Shown one piece after another: positions 6,935-14,302 of a DNA stretch of 24,205 bases. The stretch lies in contig FR897847.1 in NCBI GenBank assembly GCA_000437495.1, forward strand, positions 45,789 to 69,993, written 5' to 3'. Source of the DNA: Prevotella sp. CAG:485 (lineage in GTDB: Bacteria; Bacteroidota; Bacteroidia; Bacteroidales; Muribaculaceae). The stretch's first letter is position 1; each line of letters begins with the position of its first letter. The notes under the pieces were generated by a model. That model saw only the letters and a list, made by a program, of their open reading frames with translations, did not search any database and had not been told where the DNA came from. The position numbers were made by a program, and so were the translations under genes.

Positions 6935-7865
6935 GGTCGTTTGTCTGTGTCTGCCTGTTATGGCGATATAGCGGATGACAGCGCATGAGTTCCTGACGGA
7001 GCATGCGGCTGTCTACGTGTGTGTAAATTTCTGTTGTGGCCAAAGAGGCGTGCCCCAACATCTCCTGGATTGCCCGCAGGTTGGCGCCCCCCTCAAGCAG
7101 ATGGGTGGCAAAGGAATGGCGCAGTGTATGCGGCGAAATCTTCTTACTGATACCGGCCGCCTCTGCCAGTCGGCTCACGATATAAAACACCATGACGCGC
7201 GTCAGAGGCTTTCCTCTGCGGTTCAGAAAGAGAAAATCCTCATATCCGGGGGCTTCGGGGAGCTCTGCGCGTTGTTCCAGATATTGCGCTGTTGCCTCAA
7301 TGGCAGCCGGTGAAATGGGCACCAACCGCTCTTTGTCGCCTTTGCCTCTCACCAGCACCAATTGCTCGTCGGGGTGATAGCATCCCAACCGCAGCGACAC
7401 GAGCTCGCTTACGCGCAAACCGGAGCCGTAGAGCATCTCCAGGATGGCTCTGTTGCGCGGGGTCTCGCGTTTTGATGGGTCGAGGGCCTGCATCATGGCC
7501 TCAATCTCTTCCACCGCCAGCACATCGGGCAGCGAACGGGGGATACGCGGTGTCTCGAGAAGTTCTGCCGGTGAGGCCTCCACAACGCCTTCCATGGCAA
7601 GGAAGTGGTAGAAGCACCGCACGCCGGCAATGGTACGGGCCAGTGTGCGCGGCGCTATGTTCAGCTCGCCGAGGAAGCCGGCAAACTCGTGTAAATCGCG
7701 CAGGGTAGCTTCTGTGAGCGGGGTGCCTGTGGTGTCGAGAAACTGTCGCAGATGGGCCACATCGCGCAGATATGCCTCGCGCGTATTGGCGCTCAGGCTC
7801 CGCTCAAGCAGCATATAATCGGCAAAGCGGTCTATGTGCAGGTCAGGATCAGAAACGGTATTCAT
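6924..7865 (-). CDS. xerD: Site-specific tyrosine recombinase XerD
   Basis: A 313-residue tyrosine recombinase, normal size for XerC/XerD, which resolve chromosome dimers at dif with FtsK. The N-terminal SAM-like domain (about 10-95) has the ERSLSANTREAYLRDV helix. The catalytic domain holds R151 (GSGLRVSEL), K175 (GKGDKER), H246 and R249 (HTLRH), H272 (GHASL) and the nucleophile Y281 (EIYTHVD); all are present. The open frame extends upstream to 8096, but that part is antisense-like in composition and overlaps the preceding gene. ATG 7865 gives a normal XerD start and a 17-base overlap with the previous gene. XerD is preferred over XerC from overall resemblance; a sibling would be elsewhere. 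No att sites or mobile-element genes are nearby. Confidence 0.88.
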   Translation of the reverse strand: MNTVSDPDLHIDRFADYMLLERSLSANTREAYLRDVAHLRQFLDTTGTPLTEATLRDLHEFAGFLGELNIAPRTLARTIAGVRCFYHFLAMEGVVEASPAELLETPRIPRSLPDVLAVEEIEAMMQALDPSKRETPRNRAILEMLYGSGLRVSELVSLRLGCYHPDEQLVLVRGKGDKERLVPISPAAIEATAQYLEQRAELPEAPGYEDFLFLNRRGKPLTRVMVFYIVSRLAEAAGISKKISPHTLRHSFATHLLEGGANLRAIQEMLGHASLATTEIYTHVDSRMLRQELMRCHPLYRHNRQTQTNDHEQ

Positions 7866-8241
7866 AAGCCACAAACCGCACTTTGCTGTTGGGGAAATAG
7901 ACCATGGCACGTTTGCCGAAGAAAAGCACGCCAGTGGGGGTCTCTTTTCTGAATTGGTCAAGGAATGGTTTCGAGGGATTGAGCCACACAGCGGGAGCAT
8001 CGGCGCCGGGCTGTTCGTTCTCCTCCATGATTCGGGGCACCGTCCCAAACCGCCACTCAAAGCGCTGCAGAGCAACAGCCAACCGGGGCATAGCAACGGG
8101 TTTGAGCAACCCTTCGTCGTAATATGAATAACCTCCGGGCAGCCTCAGCACCTCGGTGGCCAGCATATAGGCGTAAGGCGAGTGTATGCCATACCCTTTC
8201 AGATGGCGCAAGGAACGCAGAAATTGCATCAGACTGCTCAT
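7849..8241 (-). CDS. Short GIHSPY-motif protein, possibly a remnant of a methyltransferase family
   Basis: A 130-residue protein starting MSSLMQF. A longer version could start at 8286, but that would begin inside a hairpin, so ATG 8241 is chosen. Near the N-terminus is LKGYGIHSPYAY, much like the RHGIHSPF(V/A)Y opening of a Bacteroidetes family of SAM-dependent methyltransferases. The C-terminal GVLFFGKRAMVYFP...EYRF also resembles the end of that family. The Rossmann methyltransferase core that should lie between is absent, and no glycine-rich SAM motif is visible. It overlaps xerD by 17 bases. Function unknown; the relationship is from memory of the motif and not proven. Confidence 0.6.
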   Translation of the reverse strand: MSSLMQFLRSLRHLKGYGIHSPYAYMLATEVLRLPGGYSYYDEGLLKPVAMPRLAVALQRFEWRFGTVPRIMEENEQPGADAPAVWLNPSKPFLDQFRKETPTGVLFFGKRAMVYFPNSKVRFVAYEYRF

Positions 8242-8257
8242 TGGTGGAAAAAATGAA

Positions 8258-8296
8258 GACGGGGACACGGCCGTCGACAGCGGCAATGTCCCCGTC
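8258..8296 (-). terminator. Terminator-like hairpin between the YfhO-family gene and the next gene
   Basis: GACGGGGACA (8258-8267) and TGTCCCCGTC (8287-8296) are perfect complements, with an additional GCCG/CGGC pairing inside. Read on the minus strand the stem is followed by TTCATTTTTTCC. It begins 7 bases after the YfhO-family stop and ends 17 bases before ATG 8241. It should stop or reduce transcription into the xerD group. Confidence 0.7.
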
Positions 8297-8303
8297 AGAA
8301 AAG

Positions 8304-10874
8304 TTATTTTGCAGATTTTTTGCTTTCGGCTTTTGCCTTCTTGGGCGCGGGGGTCTCTTTCGCTGTCTCCTCCTCCGCAGCCGCTTTTTTGCGCTTACGC
8401 AGGATATGGAGCACTACTAAGGCCAAGGCGCCGGCGCTGAACAGATAGACGAGTATCACGCCTACCACCGACAGGGTATTTGTTGTCTCAAGTGCTTTGG
8501 GAGCAAACACAAATTCTATGTGGTGGTTGCCTGCCGGCACATTCAGGGCGCGCAGCACATAATTCACGCGACCTATCTCAGCCGGTTTGCCATCGATGGT
8601 AGCTTCCCATCCGTCGGGGAAATAGACTTCGCTAAATACGGCCACGCCACCTTTTGCGGTGCGGGCATTATAGCTCAGCTTGTCGGGCGAGTAATAGCTC
8701 AGCGTAATGGTGTCGCCCGGGGTCTTGGGCTGCGACGTGCCTAAAATCTTGCTGAAGCTTTGATCGGCCACAGCCTTGTTTGCCACATCAAGGCTGTCGA
8801 GGGCTATCATCTCGGCCTTAGCCCCTTTCACATAGTCAACGCCGTTTACGAACCATGCGTTACCCATGGCCTGCGGGTTCCGCTCATATTGGTCGCCGGC
8901 CATGAAATACTTGGTATTGAGCATGTTGAGCACAGCCATATTGGGACCTTGCGGCGTGGCTATCTGATGCGTCAGCAGGTCGTTGTAGCGGGTGAGCTTG
9001 GCGGCGTGATAACCGCCTACCGTCTTATGAAAATAAGATGAGCGGTAGCCCATGAAGTCCTGCATATCGGCAACACGGTAATAACCGGTATCCTTGAGTA
9101 TGGCCAGGTCAGCCTGAGTGGGCACGAATTCCTGAGCCTCAAGGGGTTCATTGAAGCTCTCGGAGTTGACGTAGCGTCCGTTGACGGTGAAGAGGTCGAT
9201 GAGCGTCAGAGCCGCCACAGCAAGCACCATCACCTTAGGCCGTTTGATGACGTTGAAGAGATAGAGGAACACCACGGCGCATCCCAAGGCGATGAAGCAG
9301 AAGGAGCGCATACAGTCGGCGCTGACCATATCCATACGCACCTGCGTTACGGCACGCATCAGGGCGCCGAACTGCTGGTCGTTGAGCTGCACGCCGTTCT
9401 GGGCCAGCCACATCTGGTCGGGGTCGTTGCCCGACATGCCGCTGCCGAAGACCGACGGGCTCATCCATCCTATCAGGCATATCAGCAGCGGAAGGCCCAT
9501 GACGCCGTAATAGAGCCACGGGTTCTTGCGGAAATGCTCGCGTCCGTCCTTGCGGCTCATCTGCACCAGACACAGCACGGCAAGCAGCGGAAGGGTGAAC
9601 TCCACTATCACCAGTATCGACGACACGGTGCGGAAGCGGTTATAGCCGGGAATATTGTTTGCCCACCATTCGGTGAACCACATCATATTGCTGCCCCAAC
9701 TGAGCATGATGGCGAGTATGGAAGCCACGAAAAGCGCCCATTTCATCGGACCTTTTACTACAAACATAGCCAACAGGGCAAGTACCAGCACAAAGGCGCC
9801 CACATATACCGGGCCGTTCGTGCCGGGCTGCTCGCCGAAATACTGCGGATAGGCCTGCAGCAGCTGATATTCCATTGGCGAGATGACGCCGTTGTTATAC
9901 AGCTCCTCGGCTTTCTCTGTCTCGGCCAGAGTGGCGGGTGCCAGAGAGCCTTCGGCGGGCTTCACGCTGGCGCCGCCCTTGACGTTGGGGATGAGCAGCG
10001 AGAAGGTCTCGCCTTTTCCGTAGCTCCAGTGAGTCATGTAATCGAGCGAAAGACCGCCGTTGCCGTTGGTGGTAACCTCTTCGCCCTGCATGGGCGGCAA
10101 CTCAGTGGCGTTGCCGCGAATGGTCTGCTTGGAATAGGAATAGGTGTTATAGAGCGAAGGTGAGTTTACTGCCAAGGCCACCACACCTGCCAGCACCATG
10201 CAGCCGGTGGCGATGCCCCAGCGTGCCGTGGCGTGATGCTTCACGGCGCTCCACAGCCATGCCAGCACCATGCACAGAATCACTATCATGAAATAATAGC
10301 TCATCTGCGGGTGATTGCTCATGAGCTGCAGCGACCCGAACAGCGATGCCACCGCCAGGCCGCCAAGATATTTGCCTCTGTAAAGCAGCGCGATGCCGCC
10401 AATGGTAGGCGGTATGTACATCAGCGCCATAAATTTCCATAAATGGCCTGCGCCTATTATGATGATGAAATAGGTGCTGAGGCCCCAGGCAATGGCGCCG
10501 AACAGCGAGTCGCTCCATTTTATGCCCATGCACAGACACATAATGAAGAAGCCAATCATCATGCCGAAAAGCAGATTAGCAGGCGCCGGCAGCCACAGGG
10601 TATAAACGCCCTGTACCCATTTCAGGGCTGCATCAGAGGGATAAGAGGGCGAAATCTGATACGTGGGCATACCTGAGAAGAGAGCATTTGTCCAGCGAGG
10701 CTGCTCACCGGTCTGCTCCTTCCATATCTCCCCCTCGTGGCCTATGGCTTTACCCTGCTGCAGGTCGCTTTGCTGCATCACGCGCCCTTCCACATCGTCG
10801 GGGTAGAAAAAGAAAATGGCTACGACTGCCAATAGCAGCGCAGCCATTAAGGAGTAGATTACCGTCCGCTTCAT
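8304..10874 (-). CDS. YfhO-family multi-pass membrane protein
   Basis: An 856-residue membrane protein. A hydrophobic segment at residues 8-24 is followed by a periplasmic loop with LFSGMPTYQI, then many membrane segments including the NHPQMSYYFMI stretch, all typical of the YfhO (GT-C-like) family. A large soluble region of about 200 residues (about 575-790) contains FPDGWEATIDG, NYVLRALNVPAG and HHIEFVFAP. One more membrane helix and a Lys/Ala/Glu-rich cytoplasmic tail close the protein. Family members are thought to transfer sugars from lipid carriers to envelope molecules; for Bacteroidetes members the substrate is not known to me. The start ATG overlaps the stop of the Lrp-type regulator gene by 4 bases, so translation is likely coupled. 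A terminator-like hairpin follows. Confidence 0.85.
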   Translation of the reverse strand: MKRTVIYSLMAALLLAVVAIFFFYPDDVEGRVMQQSDLQQGKAIGHEGEIWKEQTGEQPRWTNALFSGMPTYQISPSYPSDAALKWVQGVYTLWLPAPANLLFGMMIGFFIMCLCMGIKWSDSLFGAIAWGLSTYFIIIIGAGHLWKFMALMYIPPTIGGIALLYRGKYLGGLAVASLFGSLQLMSNHPQMSYYFMIVILCMVLAWLWSAVKHHATARWGIATGCMVLAGVVALAVNSPSLYNTYSYSKQTIRGNATELPPMQGEEVTTNGNGGLSLDYMTHWSYGKGETFSLLIPNVKGGASVKPAEGSLAPATLAETEKAEELYNNGVISPMEYQLLQAYPQYFGEQPGTNGPVYVGAFVLVLALLAMFVVKGPMKWALFVASILAIMLSWGSNMMWFTEWWANNIPGYNRFRTVSSILVIVEFTLPLLAVLCLVQMSRKDGREHFRKNPWLYYGVMGLPLLICLIGWMSPSVFGSGMSGNDPDQMWLAQNGVQLNDQQFGALMRAVTQVRMDMVSADCMRSFCFIALGCAVVFLYLFNVIKRPKVMVLAVAALTLIDLFTVNGRYVNSESFNEPLEAQEFVPTQADLAILKDTGYYRVADMQDFMGYRSSYFHKTVGGYHAAKLTRYNDLLTHQIATPQGPNMAVLNMLNTKYFMAGDQYERNPQAMGNAWFVNGVDYVKGAKAEMIALDSLDVANKAVADQSFSKILGTSQPKTPGDTITLSYYSPDKLSYNARTAKGGVAVFSEVYFPDGWEATIDGKPAEIGRVNYVLRALNVPAGNHHIEFVFAPKALETTNTLSVVGVILVYLFSAGALALVVLHILRKRKKAAAEEETAKETPAPKKAKAESKKSAK

Positions 10875-11347
10875 TTCAAGCTGTTAGGGTCAAGCTGAAG
10901 GGTAATCGGGCGACTGATGCTCTGCTCCAGGGAGATGAGCGTTTCAGTTTCTGTAACACCATGAATGTGCTGGATGCGGTCGTTGAGGAGCTCCATCAGG
11001 TTCTGGTTGTCGCGGGCATAGACCTTGACAAGCATGGAGTACGGGCCTGTGGTGAAGTGACATTCTACCACTTCGGGGATGTTTTCGAGCTCGCCCACTA
11101 CCTCGCGGTACATGGAGCCTTTCTCAAGCTTTACACCTACGTAGGTGCAGGTGTTGTAACCGAGCTTGCGCTGGTTAATCAGGTATCCTGAGCCAACTAT
11201 GACTTTCATCTCTATCAGACGCTGGATGCGCTGGTGGATTGCTGCCCGTGATACGCCACATTCCACGGCTACGTCTTTCGACGGAGTGCGTGCATTGCGC
11301 ATGATGATGTTCAGGATTCTGCGATCTAAGTTATCTATCTTTTCCAT
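10871..11347 (-). CDS. Lrp/AsnC-family transcriptional regulator
   Basis: A 158-residue regulator of normal Lrp size. The N-terminal winged helix-turn-helix (about 5-55) includes LDRRILNIIMRNARTPSKD and VSRAAIHQRIQRLIE as the recognition helix. It is followed by the GSGYLIN wing and a RAM/AsnC ligand-binding domain (about 65-148) with the VVECHFTTGPYSMLVKV and VTETET stretches. Such proteins sense amino acids or related small molecules and form octamers on DNA. It is the first gene of the minus-strand run and is coupled to the YfhO-family gene by an ATGA overlap (10871-10874), suggesting that the regulator and the membrane protein are made together. A good promoter lies just upstream, and self-regulation is possible. 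Confidence 0.92.
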   Translation of the reverse strand: MEKIDNLDRRILNIIMRNARTPSKDVAVECGVSRAAIHQRIQRLIEMKVIVGSGYLINQRKLGYNTCTYVGVKLEKGSMYREVVGELENIPEVVECHFTTGPYSMLVKVYARDNQNLMELLNDRIQHIHGVTETETLISLEQSISRPITLQLDPNSLK

Positions 11348-11378
11348 TTCAAATCGTAGTATTGTAGTTTTTCGATTG

Positions 11379-11409
11379 CAAAATTACTCAAAAATTTTTA
11401 ACCGGCAAT
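11379..11409 (-). promoter_or_regulatory. Promoter of the Lrp-type regulator operon
   Basis: On the minus strand ATTG (11409-11406) and TAATTTTG (11386-11379, exact TAnnTTTG) are 19 bases apart, as in Bacteroidetes promoters. The predicted start lies about 25 bases before ATG 11347. The surrounding DNA is markedly A/T-rich. Confidence 0.6.
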
Positions 11410-11495
11410 GTTTTATCAACGGAAATTTTAGCATTTTTTTCTCCTTCACCTATAAAACATTCCGTTTTTCTGAATATCGGGGGTAAAAAGGGGCT

Positions 11496-11534
11496 GCAGA
11501 GGACGTGTCAATTTGTTATCGGCACGTTCTCTGC
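11496..11534 (-). terminator. Terminator at the end of the FKBP cluster
   Basis: GCAGAGGACGTG (11496-11507) pairs with CACGTTCTCTGC (11523-11534) except for one position. On the minus strand the stem is followed by AGCCCCTTTTTA. It lies 8 bases beyond the last FKBP-cluster stop codon and before the promoter region of the Lrp gene. Confidence 0.7.
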
Positions 11535-11542
11535 GCCGATTT

Positions 11543-12436
11543 TTATTTGCCTTTGCCCAGATATTCCAGGGTTACGCCCTGAATGATGAAGCTGTCGTTT
11601 TTGATTCCGAGGCCGCGGGCGCTGCCGCCGAAGATGTCCTCAGGCGTCATCAGAATTGAGATTTCCGAGCCACCTTTCACACCGAGCAGAGCTTTGGCAA
11701 AAGGATAGCTCATGGGCAGCGTTTTGCCCAATACCACCGGGGTGGGTACAAGGCCATACTGAGCCAGGTCGCGGCCGGTTGATTCCACCGGATGCGTGGA
11801 AACCATTATCGAGTCGCCTTGCACTATGGCATTGCCTGAGCCTTGTTTTATCACTTTCACGTAGAAGCCGGAAGCTGCTTTCTTATAGCCGTTTTTCTTG
11901 GCGTAAGTCTCCATGGCGGCGGTCATATCCTTCTTGCTGGCTGCTTCGGCGCGATTTGACAGCGCTTCCATGGCGAAGTTCAGGTCGCGGGCGGCCTCGT
12001 TGACGCCGCGCACGCTGTCGCCACAGTAGGAATATTTATAGCCCTCGTTGAAGAGCTTGGCGTTGAATTTGAATTCCGGAGTTACCTCCTGCTGCTGCTG
12101 AATCTGCTGTGCCAGACGCACGCCTTCAACCAGACCGGCGTTGTAGGCTTTGTCTTTGTCTGACGTGCTGTTGCGCAACAGCTTCAGACCCTCCTGATAG
12201 CCGCTCCAGAAAGCGTCGGCGTTCTCGGCATTGTTAAGAGTGGTGTCCTGACCTTTCAGCTGCATCATATTGCCGGCCATCATCTGACCCAGGAAATAAG
12301 ATATTGAATCGGAGGATGTGGCCAGATTGGCTTCTGCCGGCGATTTCGGTGTGCCGGAGCCACAGGCGCTGAGCAATGCTGCCACACAGAGGCCGCATGC
12401 AGCTTTTGCTAAGATGTTATATCGTTTCATTTTCAT
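11543..12436 (-). CDS. Lipoprotein with a degenerate FKBP-like domain
   Basis: A 297-residue lipoprotein: basic start, hydrophobic segment, LLSAC lipobox with C25. Residues 40-185 are helical with a SISYFLGQMMAGNM opening and an FWSGYQEGLKL stretch, like the dimerisation domain of Mip/FkpA-type FKBPs. A Gln-rich run (109-116) is present. Residues 188-295 look like an FKBP fold (GFYVKVIKQGSG, then GDSIMV, GGSEISILMTPEDIFGG, and VTLEYLGKGK at the end). The canonical active-site stretches YTG, FD and VIPGW are replaced (MVSTHP, no FD, PMSYPF). It therefore probably lacks prolyl isomerase activity and may act as a chaperone. It follows a tiny lipoprotein gene by 56 bases. An internal start at 12430 is also possible. 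Confidence 0.82.
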   Translation of the reverse strand: MKMKRYNILAKAACGLCVAALLSACGSGTPKSPAEANLATSSDSISYFLGQMMAGNMMQLKGQDTTLNNAENADAFWSGYQEGLKLLRNSTSDKDKAYNAGLVEGVRLAQQIQQQQEVTPEFKFNAKLFNEGYKYSYCGDSVRGVNEAARDLNFAMEALSNRAEAASKKDMTAAMETYAKKNGYKKAASGFYVKVIKQGSGNAIVQGDSIMVSTHPVESTGRDLAQYGLVPTPVVLGKTLPMSYPFAKALLGVKGGSEISILMTPEDIFGGSARGLGIKNDSFIIQGVTLEYLGKGK

Positions 12437-12492
12437 TTATTAATATGGCGTCAGACCCTCGGGCTCTCGGCGCCACTTATTATCTATGGTAT

Positions 12493-12729
12493 TTATTTAG
12501 CCTCGTCGTTGACGGGGTTGCTCTCCTGAGTTGGCTGAGCGGTGTCGGTGTTCTGCACCTTCTGCAGCAACGAATCGCGGGCCTCTTCGGCCGATTCTGT
12601 TTCGGGAATCACCACCTCTACGGGTGCCGAGCCGTCAGACTCGGTTGTCTCTGTGGTGCGTCCTTTGCAGCCTGCAAGGAGAGCCGTGGCCAGTATCGCG
12701 GCCGCCGTTAACGCTAAAGTCTTTTTCAC
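12493..12729 (-). CDS. Small lipoprotein of unknown function, GTG start
   Basis: A 78-residue protein with a textbook lipoprotein signal (MKKTLALTAAAILATALLAGC, cysteine at 21). The mature part is only about 57 residues, rich in Thr, Glu, Ser and Asp, with no predicted fold. Its GTG start overlaps the TGA stop of the preceding FKBP lipoprotein gene (GTGA, 12726-12729), so it is probably translated by coupling. No better start is present. It could be an anchored acidic tether or an assembly partner of the FKBPs; that is only inferred from position. Confidence 0.75.
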   Translation of the reverse strand: MKKTLALTAAAILATALLAGCKGRTTETTESDGSAPVEVVIPETESAEEARDSLLQKVQNTDTAQPTQESNPVNDEAK

Positions 12730-13280
12730 TGTCCTATCTTTACAAGCTTAACGTCGAAGATAAGCGTTGAATTGGGAGGAATCACGCCGGGGATGCCGCG
12801 TTCGCCGTAAGCTAACTTGCCGGGGATGCGGAAACGGTATGTGGAGCCCACGGGCATCAGCTGAACACCTTCCGTCCAGCCCGGAATCACCTTGTTGAGC
12901 GGGAATGAGGTGTATTCCTCGCCGCCGTGATTGGCCGTGGCGTCAAAGATAGTTCCGTCGGGCAGATAACCCGTGTAGACCACGCTCACCACGTCGTCGG
13001 CTTTCGGTTTGGCGCCTTTACCCTCTTCAATCACTTGATATTCGAGTCCTGAGGGGAGCTTCTTCCACGTGCCGCTGTTGACGTCGTTGGCGGCTGTCAA
13101 ATCATTGTTGGCAGTCGGGTCGCCCGTTGCTCCCGCTGTTTCTGTTGTTTCTTCCACGGCGTCAATGGCCGCGTCGGCAATATTCTCCTGTTCGGCTTTT
13201 GAGCCTGCGCAGGCCGTCATACTCGTGCCTGCAATCACTGCCAATGCGCCCAACAGAGCGTTTATACGCTTAATTTTCAT
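12726..13280 (-). CDS. FKBP-type peptidyl-prolyl isomerase lipoprotein
   Basis: A 184-residue protein. The frame is open further upstream to 13547, but ATG 13280 starts a lipoprotein signal (MKIKRINALLGALAVIAG, MTAC box, C24) while the upstream part has no sensible content. A 50-residue acidic/Ala/Thr-rich linker leads to a complete FKBP domain (about 75-183). It has the active-site stretches VYTGYLPDG, IFDAT, FPLNKVIPGW, LAYGERG and LIFDVKLV, with the aromatic and Asp residues of active enzymes. It should catalyse prolyl cis-trans isomerisation in the periplasm. It has no N-terminal dimerisation domain, unlike its neighbours. It overlaps the following tiny lipoprotein gene by 4 bases. Confidence 0.92.
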   Translation of the reverse strand: MKIKRINALLGALAVIAGTSMTACAGSKAEQENIADAAIDAVEETTETAGATGDPTANNDLTAANDVNSGTWKKLPSGLEYQVIEEGKGAKPKADDVVSVVYTGYLPDGTIFDATANHGGEEYTSFPLNKVIPGWTEGVQLMPVGSTYRFRIPGKLAYGERGIPGVIPPNSTLIFDVKLVKIGQ

Positions 13281-13375
13281 TGTCTGAGTTGTCAGTATTT
13301 TGCCTCCGCCGCAGCGGAAAAGCGTTCGGAGCGGTGCGGCTGTGTGTTCACCGCCGCGCCGCCGCCGTATCTTGT

Positions 13376-13981
13376 TTAGATGATGATGTTCGATTTCTTC
13401 TTCACGCTCAGCAGATGAACGTTGAAGATAAGAGTGCTGTGGGGAGGAATTGCTCCGGGAACACCCTGAGCGCCGTAAGCCAGTTCGCTGGGTACGAAGA
13501 AAGTATATTTGGCACCCACTTTCATCAGCTGCACACCTTCTGTCCATCCGGGGATTACGCGGTTGAGGGGGAACGTGGCGGGCTGGCCTCGGTCAACGCT
13601 GCTGTCAAACACAGTGCCGTCGAGCAGTTTGCCGGTGTAATGCACCGTTACCTCATCTTCCGGACCGGGCTGCTGGCCGGTGCCTTCCTGCTCTACTACA
13701 TACTGCAGACCGGAGGCGGTGGTCTTCACGCCCTCCTTCTTGCCGTTCTCTTCCAGAAACTTAAGGCCGGTTTCACGGGCTTTGGCTTCCATCTCGGCCT
13801 GAAGGTTCTTCAGGTAGTCATTTATCATTCTGTTGGCCTCTTCGAGCGGCATGGCCGGTTCGGTGCCTTCAAATCCTGCTTTTACTCCATCGTTGAAAGA
13901 GCCAAAATCAAGATCCTTGACGCCCATCCCTTTCAACTGCTGACCCATGGCCAGACCCCAGGCATAACTTAGTTTGTCCAT
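13376..13981 (-). CDS. Mip/FKBP22-like peptidyl-prolyl isomerase, cytoplasmic
   Basis: A 201-residue protein with no signal peptide. Residues 1-85 form the FKBP_N helical dimerisation domain (LSYAWGLAMGQQLKGMG, then a long charged helix). Residues 88-192 are a full FKBP domain with HYTGKLLDG, VFDSS, FPLNRVIPGW, ELAYGAQGVPGAIPP and STLIFNV, so all usual active-site positions are kept. The C-terminus ends in a basic and then Ile-rich tail (KKKSNIII). It is first of four genes in the run. AAAGGAA lies just before the ATG, a weak ribosome site. Probably acts on folding of cytoplasmic proteins; a missed export route is possible because the next two products are lipoproteins. Confidence 0.92.
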   Translation of the reverse strand: MDKLSYAWGLAMGQQLKGMGVKDLDFGSFNDGVKAGFEGTEPAMPLEEANRMINDYLKNLQAEMEAKARETGLKFLEENGKKEGVKTTASGLQYVVEQEGTGQQPGPEDEVTVHYTGKLLDGTVFDSSVDRGQPATFPLNRVIPGWTEGVQLMKVGAKYTFFVPSELAYGAQGVPGAIPPHSTLIFNVHLLSVKKKSNIII

Positions 13982-14132
13982 TTTCCTTTATTTTGTATCC
14001 TGCGGGCAACCTGCCTGCAGAGTGGTTGATATTGCCGGAACTGAATTCATTCCGCCTTTATCAACAATTTTTACCCCACATAAGTTAGACAACGTAAGTT
14101 GCAAAAAGTTAAATCGCAAGATTAAAAATCCG

Positions 14133-14189
14133 CACTCCCGGATTAAAATTTCACACTCCTTGCAACGTAGCTTTACACTCGTCTCACTC
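14133..14189. repeat. Spaced CACTC repeats
   Basis: CACTC occurs at 14133, 14154, 14176 and 14185. The first three are 21 and 22 bases apart, and the first two lie in longer similar units (ATTAAAAATCCGCACTCC and ATTAAAATTTCACACTCC). Spacing of two helical turns suggests binding of a regulator to one face of the DNA, but the meaning is unknown. Confidence 0.35.
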
Positions 14190-14249
14190 GGGGCATAGTT
14201 TTTTCAGTGCAAATTTAGTAACTTTTTTTCAACATTCACAAAAAATTCT

Positions 14250-14257
14250 TACCTTTG
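14250..14257 (+). promoter_or_regulatory. -7 element of the sufE-POT operon
   Basis: TACCTTTG, an exact TAnnTTTG match followed by C. It overlaps a TTG that could extend the sufE frame upstream, so that extended start is ruled out. The leader before ATG 14303 would be about 40 bases. Confidence 0.6.
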
Positions 14258-14302
14258 CTTCTGAAAAATGATAAAGGAGACTCCAAACTACCTGTTCCTT
14301 CA

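Larger units (their letters stand above)
13982..14302. promoter_or_regulatory. Divergent intergenic region (FKBP run / sufE)
   Basis: About 320 bases, A/T-rich, between divergent genes. It holds the sufE promoter (14250-14257), a set of spaced CACTC repeats (14133-14189) and a weaker minus-strand TAATCTTG element (14117-14124, 7 of 8 to TAnnTTTG) that could serve the FKBP run. A 12-residue open frame lies in the sufE leader. No other gene is seen. Confidence 0.5.

Noticed and set aside
6924..7865. XerD as integrase of a mobile element
   Set aside because: Length and motifs fit the housekeeping enzyme; it is embedded by overlaps in a gene run, and no att repeats, tRNA gene or mobile-element genes are seen.
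7866..8096. N-terminal extension of XerD
   Set aside because: This part overlaps another gene in a different frame, has no recombinase-like content, and the standard XerD start is at 7865.
12437..12492. Hairpin between the tiny lipoprotein and the degenerate FKBP gene
   Set aside because: TGGCG/CGCCA arms with weak inner pairing exist, but there is no T-run and several mismatches; not strong enough to call.
14273..14279. AAAGGAG as ribosome binding site for sufE
   Set aside because: It lies 23 bases before ATG 14303, too far; and it is inside the small leader frame.
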